DNA from: Anaerolineae bacterium
GTDB lineage: Bacteria; Chloroflexota; Anaerolineae; Promineifilales; Promineifilaceae
Assembly (NCBI GenBank): GCA_007123775.1
Contig: SLGK01000088.1
Span: forward strand, 1 to 64,000
DNA: 64,000 bases
Direction: 5' to 3'
Shown here: in pieces, positions 33,835 through 42,438 of the stretch
Layout: each line of letters starts with the position of its first letter
How positions within the stretch are numbered: position 1 is the first letter of the stretch
Program-made: the position numbers and the translations under genes
The notes under the pieces: model-generated
Database searches by the model: none
Told to the model about the DNA's origin: nothing
Seen by the model: the letters and a program-made list of their open reading frames with translations, nothing else

Positions 33835-34908
33835 TTATTCATGTATCGCATCGCTAAGAACAAGCTCCTTGAAATTTACCATGATCTGGATGAAATCGCG
33901 CGGTTTTTCAAAGTGAAAGCCGTGACCAGAATCTACCCGCAAGAATTGAACGTCCTTGATCAGCGACCTGGCTCGCTCTGCGTCCTGGTCGTCCATAGCG
34001 GCCATCAGGACGCCGTCCGCGTCGTAGCTCCAGTTGGTGTGAATCAGAACCGCCGGGACGTTTATCTGAGCCAAGGCGTCGGCATGGTCAAAGCCCTCAT
34101 CCCATGAGCCGTCATAAAATGCCTGGCCGAAGCGCGGGTCGTAACTGTTCAATCCGCGAAAAATCTCGTTCATGACGGGCGGCAGGTAGAAAATCTTCAC
34201 CGGCTCGTGGGGGCGCCTGGCCCGGTACGCCAACACGCTTTGGGTAATGACTGGCTGAAGGTCGCCGAAGAGCGTGAAGAATTTGCCATGCGTCACATTG
34301 TAGGCGACAAAGTCCTCCTCCCCGCTAGTCAGGAAAGCGTGGGCCGAGGTTGCCAGGTCAACGTAATTCCAGCTCTTTTCGGCACGCGGCAGAAGGGTTG
34401 TGAATAAGGGCGGGTCTTCCAGAATCACGCCCAAGACCAGGTCTGGCGCGTTGGCGGCCAGCCAGACGGCCAAAAGGCCGCCCGATGAGTGGCCTGACAC
34501 GACGGCCGGCTGGCCGATAACCTCATCGATAAACTGGGCGAAATCAGCGCCCATGGCCGCAGCCGTATATTTCTCAGGCACTTGGGCCGAACGGCCGTGA
34601 CCGTAACAATCCACCGCAAAGACGTGATAATGAGCCGCGAGACCGGGCAGCGCCCTGGCGTAGTTCTGCCAATCAACGACCTGCCCATGAATGAGCAAAA
34701 GAGGCGGCCCATTGTCGGGACCTTCGCTGTAGTTTAAGACGATGCCATTAAGCGTAACCTGTTTTTCCACAAAACCCGCCCGCCGCACGGCCGCCATGTT
34801 CCGCTCAAAGTAAGTCAGGTTGTTGATGATGTAACCGCCAGCGGCTAACCCAACTGTCGCCAGCGCGCCGCCAAAAATCCATAGGGCTGTGGAAACCTTC
34901 TTGTTCAT
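33835..34908 (-). CDS. alpha/beta hydrolase with N-terminal membrane anchor
   Basis: A 357-residue protein. One hydrophobic helix at residues 8-30 is a signal anchor, so the catalytic domain is probably outside the cytoplasm. The hydrolase core has LLLIHGQVVDWQNYA (oxyanion hole), VDCYGHGRSA, nucleophile SGHSSGG (near residue 143), and SGHGFHFEKP with the catalytic His. It is the third gene after crtB and crtI on the same strand, 34 bases behind crtI. Whether it acts on carotenoid esters or is unrelated is not shown. Confidence 0.8.
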   Translation of the reverse strand: MNKKVSTALWIFGGALATVGLAAGGYIINNLTYFERNMAAVRRAGFVEKQVTLNGIVLNYSEGPDNGPPLLLIHGQVVDWQNYARALPGLAAHYHVFAVDCYGHGRSAQVPEKYTAAAMGADFAQFIDEVIGQPAVVSGHSSGGLLAVWLAANAPDLVLGVILEDPPLFTTLLPRAEKSWNYVDLATSAHAFLTSGEEDFVAYNVTHGKFFTLFGDLQPVITQSVLAYRARRPHEPVKIFYLPPVMNEIFRGLNSYDPRFGQAFYDGSWDEGFDHADALAQINVPAVLIHTNWSYDADGVLMAAMDDQDAERARSLIKDVQFLRVDSGHGFHFEKPRDFIQIMVNFKELVLSDAIHE

Positions 34909-34942
34909 CGCTTCTCCTTATCTATTGTCAGTCTGAGTTCTA

Positions 34943-36427
34943 TCACGTCCCCATCTCCTCTAGCAGCCGCACGGCCGTTAACCGACCCGATACCAACGCC
35001 GTCGGCACGCCGGTGCCGGGATGAGTGCTGGCTCCGGTAAAGTAAAGGTTGCGGTAATGGGCGTCGCGGTTGCGCGGACGCAGATAGCCAAGCTGGGTCA
35101 AATTGTGGCCCAGGCCATGCGTAGCGCCTTTGACCAGGTTATACCGCTTGCGCCAGGAAAGGGGGGTGTAATTGACTTCAAATTTCAGATGATCGGCCAG
35201 ATCGTGAACGCCTAAAGCGGCCAGCCGCTTAAAAATCGCCTGCCGCGCCTCATCCCGGATGCGTCGCCAATCTTGTTCGCCCCTTGCATCCAGATGGCCC
35301 ACGGGCGCGATGGCGATCAAGGTGTCCTGGCCGGGTGGGGCCATGGCCGCGTCCAGCCGCGCCGGGGCGTGGATGTAAAGGCTGGGATTGTCCGGCAGGG
35401 CCAGGTCGTCAATGATGCTGTCAAAGTTGGCCCGGTAATCGTCGGCCAGGAAGAGAGTGTGCGGCGGCAACTCCGGGTACGCTTTGTCCACGCCCCAGAA
35501 GAAGCTGATGGTCGAGCAGGAATACCGCTTGCGGGCCAGTTTGCCGGCCGTGCCGTTGGGCGGCAGCAGGTTTTGGTAGACGTAGGGCAAGTCGGCGTTA
35601 GCGACAACGGCGTCGGCCGCCAGAAAACGGCCGTTCGCCAACACCACCCCCGTCGCCTTAGAGCCATTGACGCTGATTTGGGTGACGGCCGCCTGGTAGC
35701 GCATTTCCACCCCCGCCGCCCGCGCCGTCTCCGCCAATAGTTCAACGATCCGGTACATGCCGCCCTGGGGATACCAGACGCCATGAGCCAGTTCCGTATA
35801 AGGCATCATGGAAAAGGTGGCCGGGGCTTCAAAGGGGCTTAAGCCCATGTAGACGTCCTGAAAGGTAAACGCCGCTTTCAGACGGGGATGGTCAAAGTAG
35901 CGGGCCATGTTGTCGTAATGTTTGACCAGCGGCTTGAGTTGATACAACAGGGGCAGGTTGCCCAGGGAGAAAAAGTCGGTCGCCCGGCGAAAGTCCCGGT
36001 TGACCAACCGCGCCATCGCCAGATGATAATGGCGGTGTCCCTCTTCCAGATAACGGAGAAAGCCTTGAAAGCCGCCGGGTTCAATCCGCTCCAACTGCTC
36101 TTCCATCCGTTTCAGGTCAGAGGTGAGCGTCAGGCGGCTGACGTCGTCGAAAATGAGGTGGTAGGTGGGGTCTACCCGCTGCAAGACGATCTCGTCGCGC
36201 AGGGAGACGCCCAGGGCGGCGAACTCCGCTTCGTAGACCAGGGGCATGACGAGCAGCGTGGGGCCGGTGTCGAAAGAATGACCTTCTTTCTCGAAGCGAT
36301 CAAAACGGCCGCCGGGACGGCCGTTCTTCTCCACCACCGTCACCCGCAGCCCTTGCCGCGCCAGGTGAATGGCCGCCGCCAGCCCGCCAATGCCCGCGCC
36401 AATGACAATGACTGTTTTAGCGTTCAT
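34943..36427 (-). CDS. crtI: phytoene desaturase-type carotenoid oxidoreductase
   Basis: A 494-residue FAD enzyme of the CrtI family. N-terminal VIGAGIGGLAAAIHLARQG binds FAD; GRPGGRFDRFEKEGHSFDTGPTL is the family-specific segment (residues 37-59). The C-terminus has NLYFTGASTHPGTGVPTALVSGRL, the bacterial phytoene-desaturase signature. It desaturates phytoene (or a C30 relative) toward lycopene-type carotenoids at the membrane. Its ATG overlaps the stop of the phytoene synthase by four bases. The number of desaturation steps cannot be judged from sequence. Confidence 0.92.
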   Translation of the reverse strand: MNAKTVIVIGAGIGGLAAAIHLARQGLRVTVVEKNGRPGGRFDRFEKEGHSFDTGPTLLVMPLVYEAEFAALGVSLRDEIVLQRVDPTYHLIFDDVSRLTLTSDLKRMEEQLERIEPGGFQGFLRYLEEGHRHYHLAMARLVNRDFRRATDFFSLGNLPLLYQLKPLVKHYDNMARYFDHPRLKAAFTFQDVYMGLSPFEAPATFSMMPYTELAHGVWYPQGGMYRIVELLAETARAAGVEMRYQAAVTQISVNGSKATGVVLANGRFLAADAVVANADLPYVYQNLLPPNGTAGKLARKRYSCSTISFFWGVDKAYPELPPHTLFLADDYRANFDSIIDDLALPDNPSLYIHAPARLDAAMAPPGQDTLIAIAPVGHLDARGEQDWRRIRDEARQAIFKRLAALGVHDLADHLKFEVNYTPLSWRKRYNLVKGATHGLGHNLTQLGYLRPRNRDAHYRNLYFTGASTHPGTGVPTALVSGRLTAVRLLEEMGT

Positions 36428-37428
36428 CGGGACGCCTCCCAAGCCGGCATGTTGGGCGTCGTTTGGCGTTTAGGCAGCGACGAGGCGGCGGCCTGGCTCA
36501 AGGCGCTCAGGAGCAGCTTCAAAGCGGCTCGTTTGCTTTTGCGTTCGGGATAAGCGGCCCGCAGCCGGTAGCCTTCTTTTTCGATCAGGTCCAACACCAG
36601 TTCAAAACGGCCGATATAAGCATAACCGGCCAAGCGGCATCGGCCGTTTTCCACCCGCGCCAGGTAGTCTCGGCCAGCGGCGAAACAACGACGCGCCGTC
36701 TCAGCCTGTTCCTCTACCCAGGCGCGATAAGCCTCATGCTGGACGTCGGTGGCAGCTATACCATTCTTTTCCAGGAACTCGCTGGGGACGTTGTAGTAGC
36801 CGACGGCCGTATCTTCCAGCGCGTCGCGCAGCATGTGGGTGATGTGCGCCCCCGTCACAGCCAGATAGCGGCTTTCGTCCTGGGGCGCAGCCTGACCGTG
36901 ACCGATGAAATAATGGAGCGCTTCGGTAACGGCCGTGGCCAGCGCCCGCGTATACTCGTTCAGTTCCGCCTGGGAAATGAGCCGCCCCTGCCGTTCGGCG
37001 TCAAAAACCATGACCGCCATCATCTCACTGAGATAGATGTATAGACCGCTGTTCTCGGCCGAATGGGCCTGGATCAGATCGGCAACCAGCCGTTCTTCGG
37101 GCGCCTGGTCAATCGGCCGGTCGCCCCGGTAACAGCGGGTGATAATTTCCTGCTGCCGGGCCAGAAAGGCGAGCCGTTCGGCCTGAACCAACGCCCCTTG
37201 GTCCACCACGTCATCTACCCAGCGGAAGTAGGCGTAGGCGCGGTAGGCATCGGCCGTTAGTGAGCGGTCGGCCAGGTAGCGGATGGTGTAGAAGGTCTGG
37301 CGGCTGGCCTGGCGCGTGATGGCTGCCGCCAGCGCCGCCGAGGAAGGATAGCTGTACTCACGAATAGCCTCCGGCGCGGCTTGCCGAGCGAGGGCCAATG
37401 GATAAGAAGGAAAGGAAAACTGGAACAT
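36424..37428 (-). CDS. crtB: phytoene synthase (squalene/phytoene synthase family)
   Basis: A 334-residue prenyl-coupling enzyme. The first Asp-rich motif is YFRWVDDVVDQGA (near residue 71), the second HMLRDALEDTAVGYYNVP (near residue 205), with the aromatic segments expected for this family. It joins two prenyl diphosphates, usually geranylgeranyl, into phytoene. Overlap with crtI makes a crtB-crtI pair. The ATG at 37428 follows a GGAGG site. A dyad at 37472-37489 upstream may be a regulator site. Confidence 0.92.
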   Translation of the reverse strand: MFQFSFPSYPLALARQAAPEAIREYSYPSSAALAAAITRQASRQTFYTIRYLADRSLTADAYRAYAYFRWVDDVVDQGALVQAERLAFLARQQEIITRCYRGDRPIDQAPEERLVADLIQAHSAENSGLYIYLSEMMAVMVFDAERQGRLISQAELNEYTRALATAVTEALHYFIGHGQAAPQDESRYLAVTGAHITHMLRDALEDTAVGYYNVPSEFLEKNGIAATDVQHEAYRAWVEEQAETARRCFAAGRDYLARVENGRCRLAGYAYIGRFELVLDLIEKEGYRLRAAYPERKSKRAALKLLLSALSQAAASSLPKRQTTPNMPAWEASR

Positions 37429-37471
37429 CCTGTATGCCTCCAACGTATTTGAGGGATATAAAGCACAGCGA

Positions 37472-37489
37472 TTGTGTAATCTTTCACAA
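37472..37489. promoter_or_regulatory. dyad upstream of crtB
   Basis: TTGTG (37472-37476) and CACAA (37485-37489) are inverted around eight bases, about 44-61 bases before the crtB start. The layout resembles CRP/FNR-type sites (TGTGA-N6-TCACA) with one mismatch. No regulator is encoded beside it. Confidence 0.35.
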
Positions 37490-37587
37490 ACCTGCAATGC
37501 TATACGTTGACCGGCAATTTTAGTTGTGAAACGGCGCCAACCTGATCAGGCTCAAGTTGGCAGGCATCGCCGAAAAGCCAGCGATAT

Positions 37588-37973
37588 CTAAGCGCTGATC
37601 GCAATCAGGATTGCGGTCAGCAGCATGACTACGTTTACCGGGGCCCAGAGCAGCCTCTCCCCTCGACTCGGCGTGGTCAGATTGGCAATGGAGCCTAACA
37701 CAAAGAAACCGGCCACAAACCAGATGGCGACGCGGCTAAACGAGTGAAACTTTCCAGCGCCAGACCCGACCGCGCCAGCGCAACGGCCGCAAAAAGCAGC
37801 AATATCAACAGTTGGGCCAGCGCGGCCAGGCGCATCTTGGGCGGCAATTTGCCGCGAAAGCGGCCGCCGACGGTGTATTCGCCCCAGGGCGCTCCGAGCG
37901 CCAGGGCCAGTTGAAAGAGGATAACAACGGCCGTTAAAGCAAGAAAGATGGTCGCAGGGATGTTCATAAACAT
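37588..37973 (-). pseudogene. small membrane protein gene broken by a frameshift
   Basis: Two frames together make one plausible protein of about 128 residues. The N-terminal 80 residues (MNIPATIFLALTAVVILFQL, GAPWGEYTVGGRFRGKLPP, a second helix) are in one frame. The C-terminal 50 residues (RVAIWFVAGFFVLGSIANL, TPSRGERLLWAPV, a last helix) are in another. The frame changes near 37735-37760. The joined protein matches a recognisable four-helix hypothetical family with NL-(S/T)-x-S-x2-E-R near its end. Either the gene is decaying or one base is miscalled. The gap upstream to crtB shows no gene. Confidence 0.6.
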
Positions 37974-37983
37974 CCTTCAAGAA

Positions 37984-38265
37984 CTACTCTTTCTTGGGGC
38001 CGATCTGCATCTGAACCCCTTTGTTGCCGCCCAGGGACATTGAAAGCCCCAAGACAAAGCCGAAGTTGTACCATTTGCCATTGTTATGGGTCTCGTACAC
38101 GCCGATGTCTTCCTTAAACAGCGACAGCAAAAAGGCAATCGGCGCAATCAGGCCATGCCACATTCCGCGCCAGAACCCGGAGATTTCGCCCTTTTCGTTG
38201 GCTGTATTTTCCAGCGCATTCTTGCCGGCGACGGTAAATTTTTCCTTCATCTTTTCTGTCATCAA
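37984..38265 (-). CDS. small conserved-looking membrane protein
   Basis: A 93-residue protein with one clear hydrophobic hairpin (RGMWHGLIAPIAFLLSLF) and a second hydrophobic stretch (WYNFGFVLGLSMSLGG). The motif VYETHNNGKWYNFGF between them is characteristic of small uncharacterised membrane proteins. A basic/acidic N-terminus (TEKMKEKFTVAGKNALENTA) precedes. Function unknown. It is the last intact gene in a minus-strand set of small membrane proteins. Confidence 0.65.
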   Translation of the reverse strand: MMTEKMKEKFTVAGKNALENTANEKGEISGFWRGMWHGLIAPIAFLLSLFKEDIGVYETHNNGKWYNFGFVLGLSMSLGGNKGVQMQIGPKKE

Positions 38266-38346
38266 ACACCTCTCATTGGGTTATATGTTCTATCCTGGCG
38301 TCATGACGACGGCCGTTAATCAATACGCGCCGCTTCAGGGATAGTT

Positions 38347-38733
38347 TCACAACCAATAGCCGCTAACAAACAGAATTCCCAGGTTAATGAGCAGACCTAC
38401 TCCACCTTGGTCGGGCAGTTCGCGGAATTTGCCGTCCCAGAGCAGCAGGTAAATCAACACGGAAAACCCGGCCGCACCCAAAGTCACGGCTCGCGCCCAC
38501 CCCGCTCCAAAGAAAAGGCCCAGCCCGGCGGCCAGGAATGCGAACGCCGCCATTGTCAGGGAAACGGCCGTTAGCCAGCGGACAGCCGGGTCGCCCAGCA
38601 GCCGCGAGAACAGCCATGAACCATCCGGCCAGACCAGACCGGGGCGCAGTTCAAAGAAGCGCAGCGCCTGTCCCACGTAAAGCAGATGCACCAGTGCGTG
38701 CAGGATGAGAAAGATACCGAAGACAATGGTCAC
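38347..38733 (-). CDS. hypothetical four-helix membrane protein
   Basis: A 128-residue hydrophobic protein with four predicted helices, starting IVFGIFLILHALVHLLYVGQA. A loop (FFELRPGLVWPDGSWLFS) is conserved-looking. It overlaps the upstream methyltransferase-like gene by four bases (38730-38733), so they are co-translated. No family with a known function recognised. Confidence 0.65.
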   Translation of the reverse strand: MTIVFGIFLILHALVHLLYVGQALRFFELRPGLVWPDGSWLFSRLLGDPAVRWLTAVSLTMAAFAFLAAGLGLFFGAGWARAVTLGAAGFSVLIYLLLWDGKFRELPDQGGVGLLINLGILFVSGYWL

Positions 38734-39887
38734 GAGAGAAACTCCTTACCGTTTCTGGCGACGCCCGAAAGCGCAGACAAGATCGGCAGGCCCAGGTCGA
38801 AAACGAGAAACAACAGGCCGCCAACCGAAAGCATAGCCGCCCCAAAGAAATGTCCTAGCAGCCAACTGCCCGGCAGCCAGAGCGCCATCACGACCAGCGG
38901 CCAGGGCCAGAGCGCGGCCAGGAATGGCAGGCGGGGACGCGCAGACGAACGTCCCAGGCCGCGACTGGCGATGGCCGCAATCAGCCCGATGAAAACCGGC
39001 ACGAAGCCGCCGCCGACCAGCAGCGCCAACAGGGAGAGCATTCCCAGGACAAGCCCGCCGCGCTTGCGCCCTACAAAAGCCGTCGCCCAAATGGCTATCA
39101 CTAACCCGACCAACACGGCCGTTACCCCTGTCACAAACAGGTTGGGAATCAGCGTCATGGCCGGAAAGCAGGCGTGCCAGACCGCCTCCGGCTGGCAGGG
39201 CGGCCCGATGGCGCTGAACATCAGGCCATTGGGAACGCGGCTGCCCTGCAAAATCGCAAAAATACCGTGCTGGATGGCTATCAGTCCGGCGTAGACGCCG
39301 AGGAAGGCCGTCGTAATGCGCAAAGCACAATTCCCTGGAAGGCGTGGTAGCAGCATGCCAACCCGTTCCCGATAAGCGGCATAGGTTGCACCAAACAGCT
39401 TTTCCAGGATGTACTTTTCCTCAATTAGCGCTTGTGCATAAATCATCCCAACGATGATGGGCGTGGAGGCAAGCGCATACCACGCGCCCCAGGCCAGGAA
39501 CCAGCCTAACAGCATGATCAGCCCGGCCGTGTATTGCGGATGTCGTACCCAGGCATACGGGCCGTTCTGCACCAGCTTGTCCACTTCGGCCAGCGTTGTG
39601 GTCGTGCCTTTCCGGCGCAGGTAAATTGCCGGATAGGCCCGCCCCAGCAAGCCCAGGACAAGCAGCGGCAATCCCAGCCCGAATTGGGTAACTGGGCTGT
39701 GGAAGAAGGGCTGCTCGAAAAGAACCAGCGTAAAGGCGAGGAATCCAAGCATGGCCCCGGCCACGACCAGGGCTTTACGGACTGCTTCACTGCCCAACTT
39801 GCCCAACCTGGTCAGGAGAAACGAGAACGCAATAAATGCCAGCGCAGCAGCAGGAAACAGCCACCAGATTGCCGGAAAAGGTATCAA
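38730..39887 (-). CDS. isoprenylcysteine-carboxyl-methyltransferase-like domain fused to a second membrane domain
   Basis: A 385-residue membrane protein in two parts. Residues 1-190 end in the ICMT/PEMT-type methyltransferase signature: LVQNGPYAWVRHPQYTAGLIM, then EEKYILEKLFGATYAAYRERVGMLLP. Such enzymes methylate lipids or isoprenoid ends using S-adenosylmethionine. Residues 200-385 add about six helices with no recognised domain. The fusion is unusual. It overlaps the MGT glycosyltransferase upstream by four bases and a small membrane protein downstream by four, so it belongs to a coupled group that may modify carotenoids or other isoprenoid lipids (inference). Confidence 0.7.
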   Translation of the reverse strand: MIPFPAIWWLFPAAALAFIAFSFLLTRLGKLGSEAVRKALVVAGAMLGFLAFTLVLFEQPFFHSPVTQFGLGLPLLVLGLLGRAYPAIYLRRKGTTTTLAEVDKLVQNGPYAWVRHPQYTAGLIMLLGWFLAWGAWYALASTPIIVGMIYAQALIEEKYILEKLFGATYAAYRERVGMLLPRLPGNCALRITTAFLGVYAGLIAIQHGIFAILQGSRVPNGLMFSAIGPPCQPEAVWHACFPAMTLIPNLFVTGVTAVLVGLVIAIWATAFVGRKRGGLVLGMLSLLALLVGGGFVPVFIGLIAAIASRGLGRSSARPRLPFLAALWPWPLVVMALWLPGSWLLGHFFGAAMLSVGGLLFLVFDLGLPILSALSGVARNGKEFLS

Positions 39888-41188
39888 GTCGCAGCCCTCA
39901 TGTTCGGGTTTGAAGCGCCGAGAAAGTTCACGATTTCCCTGGCAGCAACGGCCGCTCCGTCCACTTTATCCTGGAACGCTTTCAGGCGCAGCATATTCTG
40001 GCGCAGGCTGGCGTCGCTCAACAGGCGCTCCAGGGCGCGGCCCAGCGAGCGGCGGTCGAGGTCCCACTTGGACAGCATCAGCCCCGCCCCCTGGCGTGTG
40101 ACCAGCGAGAGGTTGCCCGTCTGTTCCAGGTGCATGGGCACGCCCACCAGCGGCGTCCCGGAATGGACGGCCGTTTGCACCGTCCCGGCCCCGCCGTGGG
40201 TGATGGCGATGTCGGCCAGCGGGTTGACCAGGTGCGCCGGCACGTGCGGGGTCAGCAGGACGCGCCCCGAATCGTTCCCTTCCCGCCCTGGCAAAACCGT
40301 GGTGGTGGCGATAACGGATTGAATCTCCAGGTTCTCGGCAATCTCAATGATGTTCGCCAATACCCGCGGCGAGCCGGAGACGCCCATGGCACAGTACAGC
40401 TTGGGGCGCGACGTGTCAAAATGGGCGCGAATGGATTCGGGCACATCCCCCGACAGCCGGGCAAAGCACGGGCCGCCGTAGCGATAGACTGGCGGCCGGC
40501 GGAAAAAATGCGGATGTCTGGGCTGGTAGCTGTGCAATTCGTCGGGTAGGATGCCCAGGATTTCGGGGGCGTCCATCACCAGGGTCAAGTCGCCGGCCAT
40601 CAGGTCAAGTGTGCTTTTCCACTGCGGTAGTCCCAGCGATTGCGCCATGCGGTTAAAGGGCGCCAGCCAGATTTTGGCCCGCGGCAGCCACCAGTTGACC
40701 AGCCAGTTCAAGGGCAGATGTCGCGCCGCGCCGAATAGAGACGGCTGAAAGACGCCCATCTTGCGGTCGAAAAAGGGAGCGGTAAACGGGCCGGGCTGTT
40801 GGACGAGAATGGGAATCCCCGCCAGCAGCGCGGAGAGATACGAGGGCAGGTTCCAGCCAATTAAGACGGCGTCGGCGCGCGCCTGGCGAAAGGCGTCGGC
40901 TTCGGCGGGGACGTAGGCTTGCAGTTCTTCATAGGTGAAGAAGCTGTCCCGGAAGGGGTTGCCCTTGTCGCCCCGGTTAAAAGCCATGTAGTCGGCGGCC
41001 CGCTGCGGCGACATATGCGGTGCGACGGCCGTAACCTCAAACCCCGCCTCTCGCGCCACATATTCGTACCCGCCGCCATGACTGAAAAAGAGTACCTCCT
41101 GCCCCAATCCGCGCAGGGCCAGGCCTATCTCCACCAGGCGCGAGACTTCGGAGAGATAGTAGAAATGCGGGAAGCAGATGATTTTCAT
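39884..41188 (-). CDS. MGT-family glycosyltransferase (UDP-glucuronosyl/zeaxanthin glucosyltransferase-like)
   Basis: A 434-residue GT1 enzyme. It has the N-terminal PHFYYLSEVSRLVEIGLAL acceptor-side start and the C-terminal donor-binding motif ADIAITHGGAGTVQTAVHSGTPLVGVPMHLEQTGN (residues about 330-365), typical of macrolide, sterol and carotenoid glucosyltransferases. Closeness to crtB/crtI (about 2.5 kb) and to an isoprenoid-type methyltransferase makes carotenoid glycosylation a reasonable but unproven role. Its stop overlaps the next gene by four bases. Confidence 0.82.
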   Translation of the reverse strand: MKIICFPHFYYLSEVSRLVEIGLALRGLGQEVLFFSHGGGYEYVAREAGFEVTAVAPHMSPQRAADYMAFNRGDKGNPFRDSFFTYEELQAYVPAEADAFRQARADAVLIGWNLPSYLSALLAGIPILVQQPGPFTAPFFDRKMGVFQPSLFGAARHLPLNWLVNWWLPRAKIWLAPFNRMAQSLGLPQWKSTLDLMAGDLTLVMDAPEILGILPDELHSYQPRHPHFFRRPPVYRYGGPCFARLSGDVPESIRAHFDTSRPKLYCAMGVSGSPRVLANIIEIAENLEIQSVIATTTVLPGREGNDSGRVLLTPHVPAHLVNPLADIAITHGGAGTVQTAVHSGTPLVGVPMHLEQTGNLSLVTRQGAGLMLSKWDLDRRSLGRALERLLSDASLRQNMLRLKAFQDKVDGAAVAAREIVNFLGASNPNMRAAT

Positions 41189-41260
41189 AGAGACGCCTCC
41201 AAGTCAGGCGAGACCAGCGATACGCGCCGCCGAAACGAAAAAGCCGGCCAGGATAGACAA

Positions 41261-41710
41261 TTATTCCAAACGATACAACTGTCTGACCGAAGGCCACAGG
41301 GCAAAGCCGAGCAGCGCCAACCCGTTGACGACCATGATGTACTGAATCCCGGCGCTAAAGCCAATCAACGCTGCCTGCGCCGCCAGCCAGACGAGCAGGA
41401 GTAGTCCCAGGGCAAGCGTTCCCATCCAGGCCCAGTAACGGCCGTTCCAGCGGCTAAGCCGATCAGCCCAGGGCCAGCGCGGGCGGGCCAGCAGACCAAA
41501 CGCCAGAACGAGCGGAACCACTCCCATCACGAAAAGCAGGAAAAGTCCCGGCAGGACGAAATCCGGCACGGGCAGCAACGGCAGAGTCGTATCCACGCCC
41601 ATCGAGGCCCCGGAGGGGTCAAGCAACATGGCACCGCCGCCGTACAGCCCGCCAAGGGCCAGAAAAACCAGCCAAAGCAACAAAATCAAGAGGGGAAGAG
41701 GTCGTTTCAT
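41261..41710 (-). CDS. hypothetical four-helix membrane protein
   Basis: A 149-residue hydrophobic protein with four helices and basic residues between helices 2 and 3 (LARPRWPWADRLSRWNGRYW). The N-terminal helix begins at residue 5, like a signal anchor. No domain recognised. It is 72 bases upstream of the MGT glycosyltransferase and possibly in the same unit. The ATG at 41710 follows a GGAGAAACC sequence. Confidence 0.6.
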   Translation of the reverse strand: MKRPLPLLILLLWLVFLALGGLYGGGAMLLDPSGASMGVDTTLPLLPVPDFVLPGLFLLFVMGVVPLVLAFGLLARPRWPWADRLSRWNGRYWAWMGTLALGLLLLVWLAAQAALIGFSAGIQYIMVVNGLALLGFALWPSVRQLYRLE

Positions 41711-41982
41711 GGTTTCTCCAATAGATAAGATTATCTCGCTAGCAGCGTTAGCAGGGATGGCGCGAGATAACCGTAAAAACGGCAACCAGGGTAACGGTCA
41801 GCCAGAGCAGGGTGGGAGAATACTGGCTTCTCATACTCAAAACCACATCGGCGCGTACCAGACAACCAACCAGCCGATTCCCGCACCGCGATATGGTCAG
41901 CGATATCGACAAAAATCGCCTTCACAACAGAACCTATGTCAGTAAGATGATACCGCCATTGAATCCGACTGACCAGGCGGGT
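41711..41982. other. gap without recognisable gene
   Basis: No frame here reads like an intact protein. Short fragments on the minus strand may be decayed coding sequence continuous with the pseudogenes at higher coordinates. Confidence 0.4.
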
Positions 41983-42190
41983 CTAGCCATTATTGAGGGG
42001 GTACAAAGCCCAGGCAATCAAGGCAGGCGCGCCCTCAATGGTAATGGCCCGGGTTGCCAGGAAGTGGGGGAAGGAGCGAGTTCATCGCCTGGCATGGAAC
42101 GCTGGACTTCGTCTTTGGTTGCCCCAAGGGTTAACTGATAGGGGCGCGGGATGGGCTGCGGTCCGACGCCCAGTTGGGCGACCTTGTTGC
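41983..42190 (-). pseudogene. remnant of an SRPBCC-family gene
   Basis: One minus-strand frame reads LGVGPQPIPR...LTLGATKDEVQRSMPGDELAPSP, then after a frame change at a run of five C residues (around 42066) it continues HFLATRAITIEGAPALIAWALYPLNNG before a stop. The string GAT-x-x-E-V-x-x-x-PGDEL followed by ATRAITI is the usual N-terminus of SRPBCC polyketide-cyclase-like proteins. The remaining two thirds are missing. It is a truncated, frameshifted copy. Confidence 0.6.
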
Positions 42191-42436
42191 CCCAGATAAC
42201 TGCTGGCAGGAAAGAGCATGGAGGGCAAACCGGTCATCATGACGCGGCCATTGGTAGATCTGACCAATCCGCTGGCTCAAATCTTCGTCGGGTGTCATTG
42301 GCGCAAAGCCTATCCCCTCGGCTACTGTCTTTTTTGGGGCCAACTGCCGCCGTTCGCTTCTGACCGTCAGGTAAATGACAGTCGCAAACAAACCTAACAG
42401 CCCAAGCAGGAGCAAAGCGGAAATTGTCTGACTCAT
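42131..42436 (-). pseudogene. fragment of a small membrane-anchored protein
   Basis: A 101-residue frame. The first 70 residues look real: a helix (ISALLLLGLLGLFATVIYLTV) followed by GIGFAPMTPDEDLSQRIGQIYQW, a pattern seen in single-helix anchored hypothetical proteins. After about residue 75 the sequence turns into an unlikely Ser/Arg-rich tail, where it enters the SRPBCC remnant out of frame. It is probably the broken front end of a longer gene. Confidence 0.45.
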
Positions 42437-42438
42437 AC

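Noticed and set aside
37501-37587. A riboswitch in the gap beyond crtB
   Set aside because: A short gcctgatcagg-type palindrome is present, but no known riboswitch core could be recognised.
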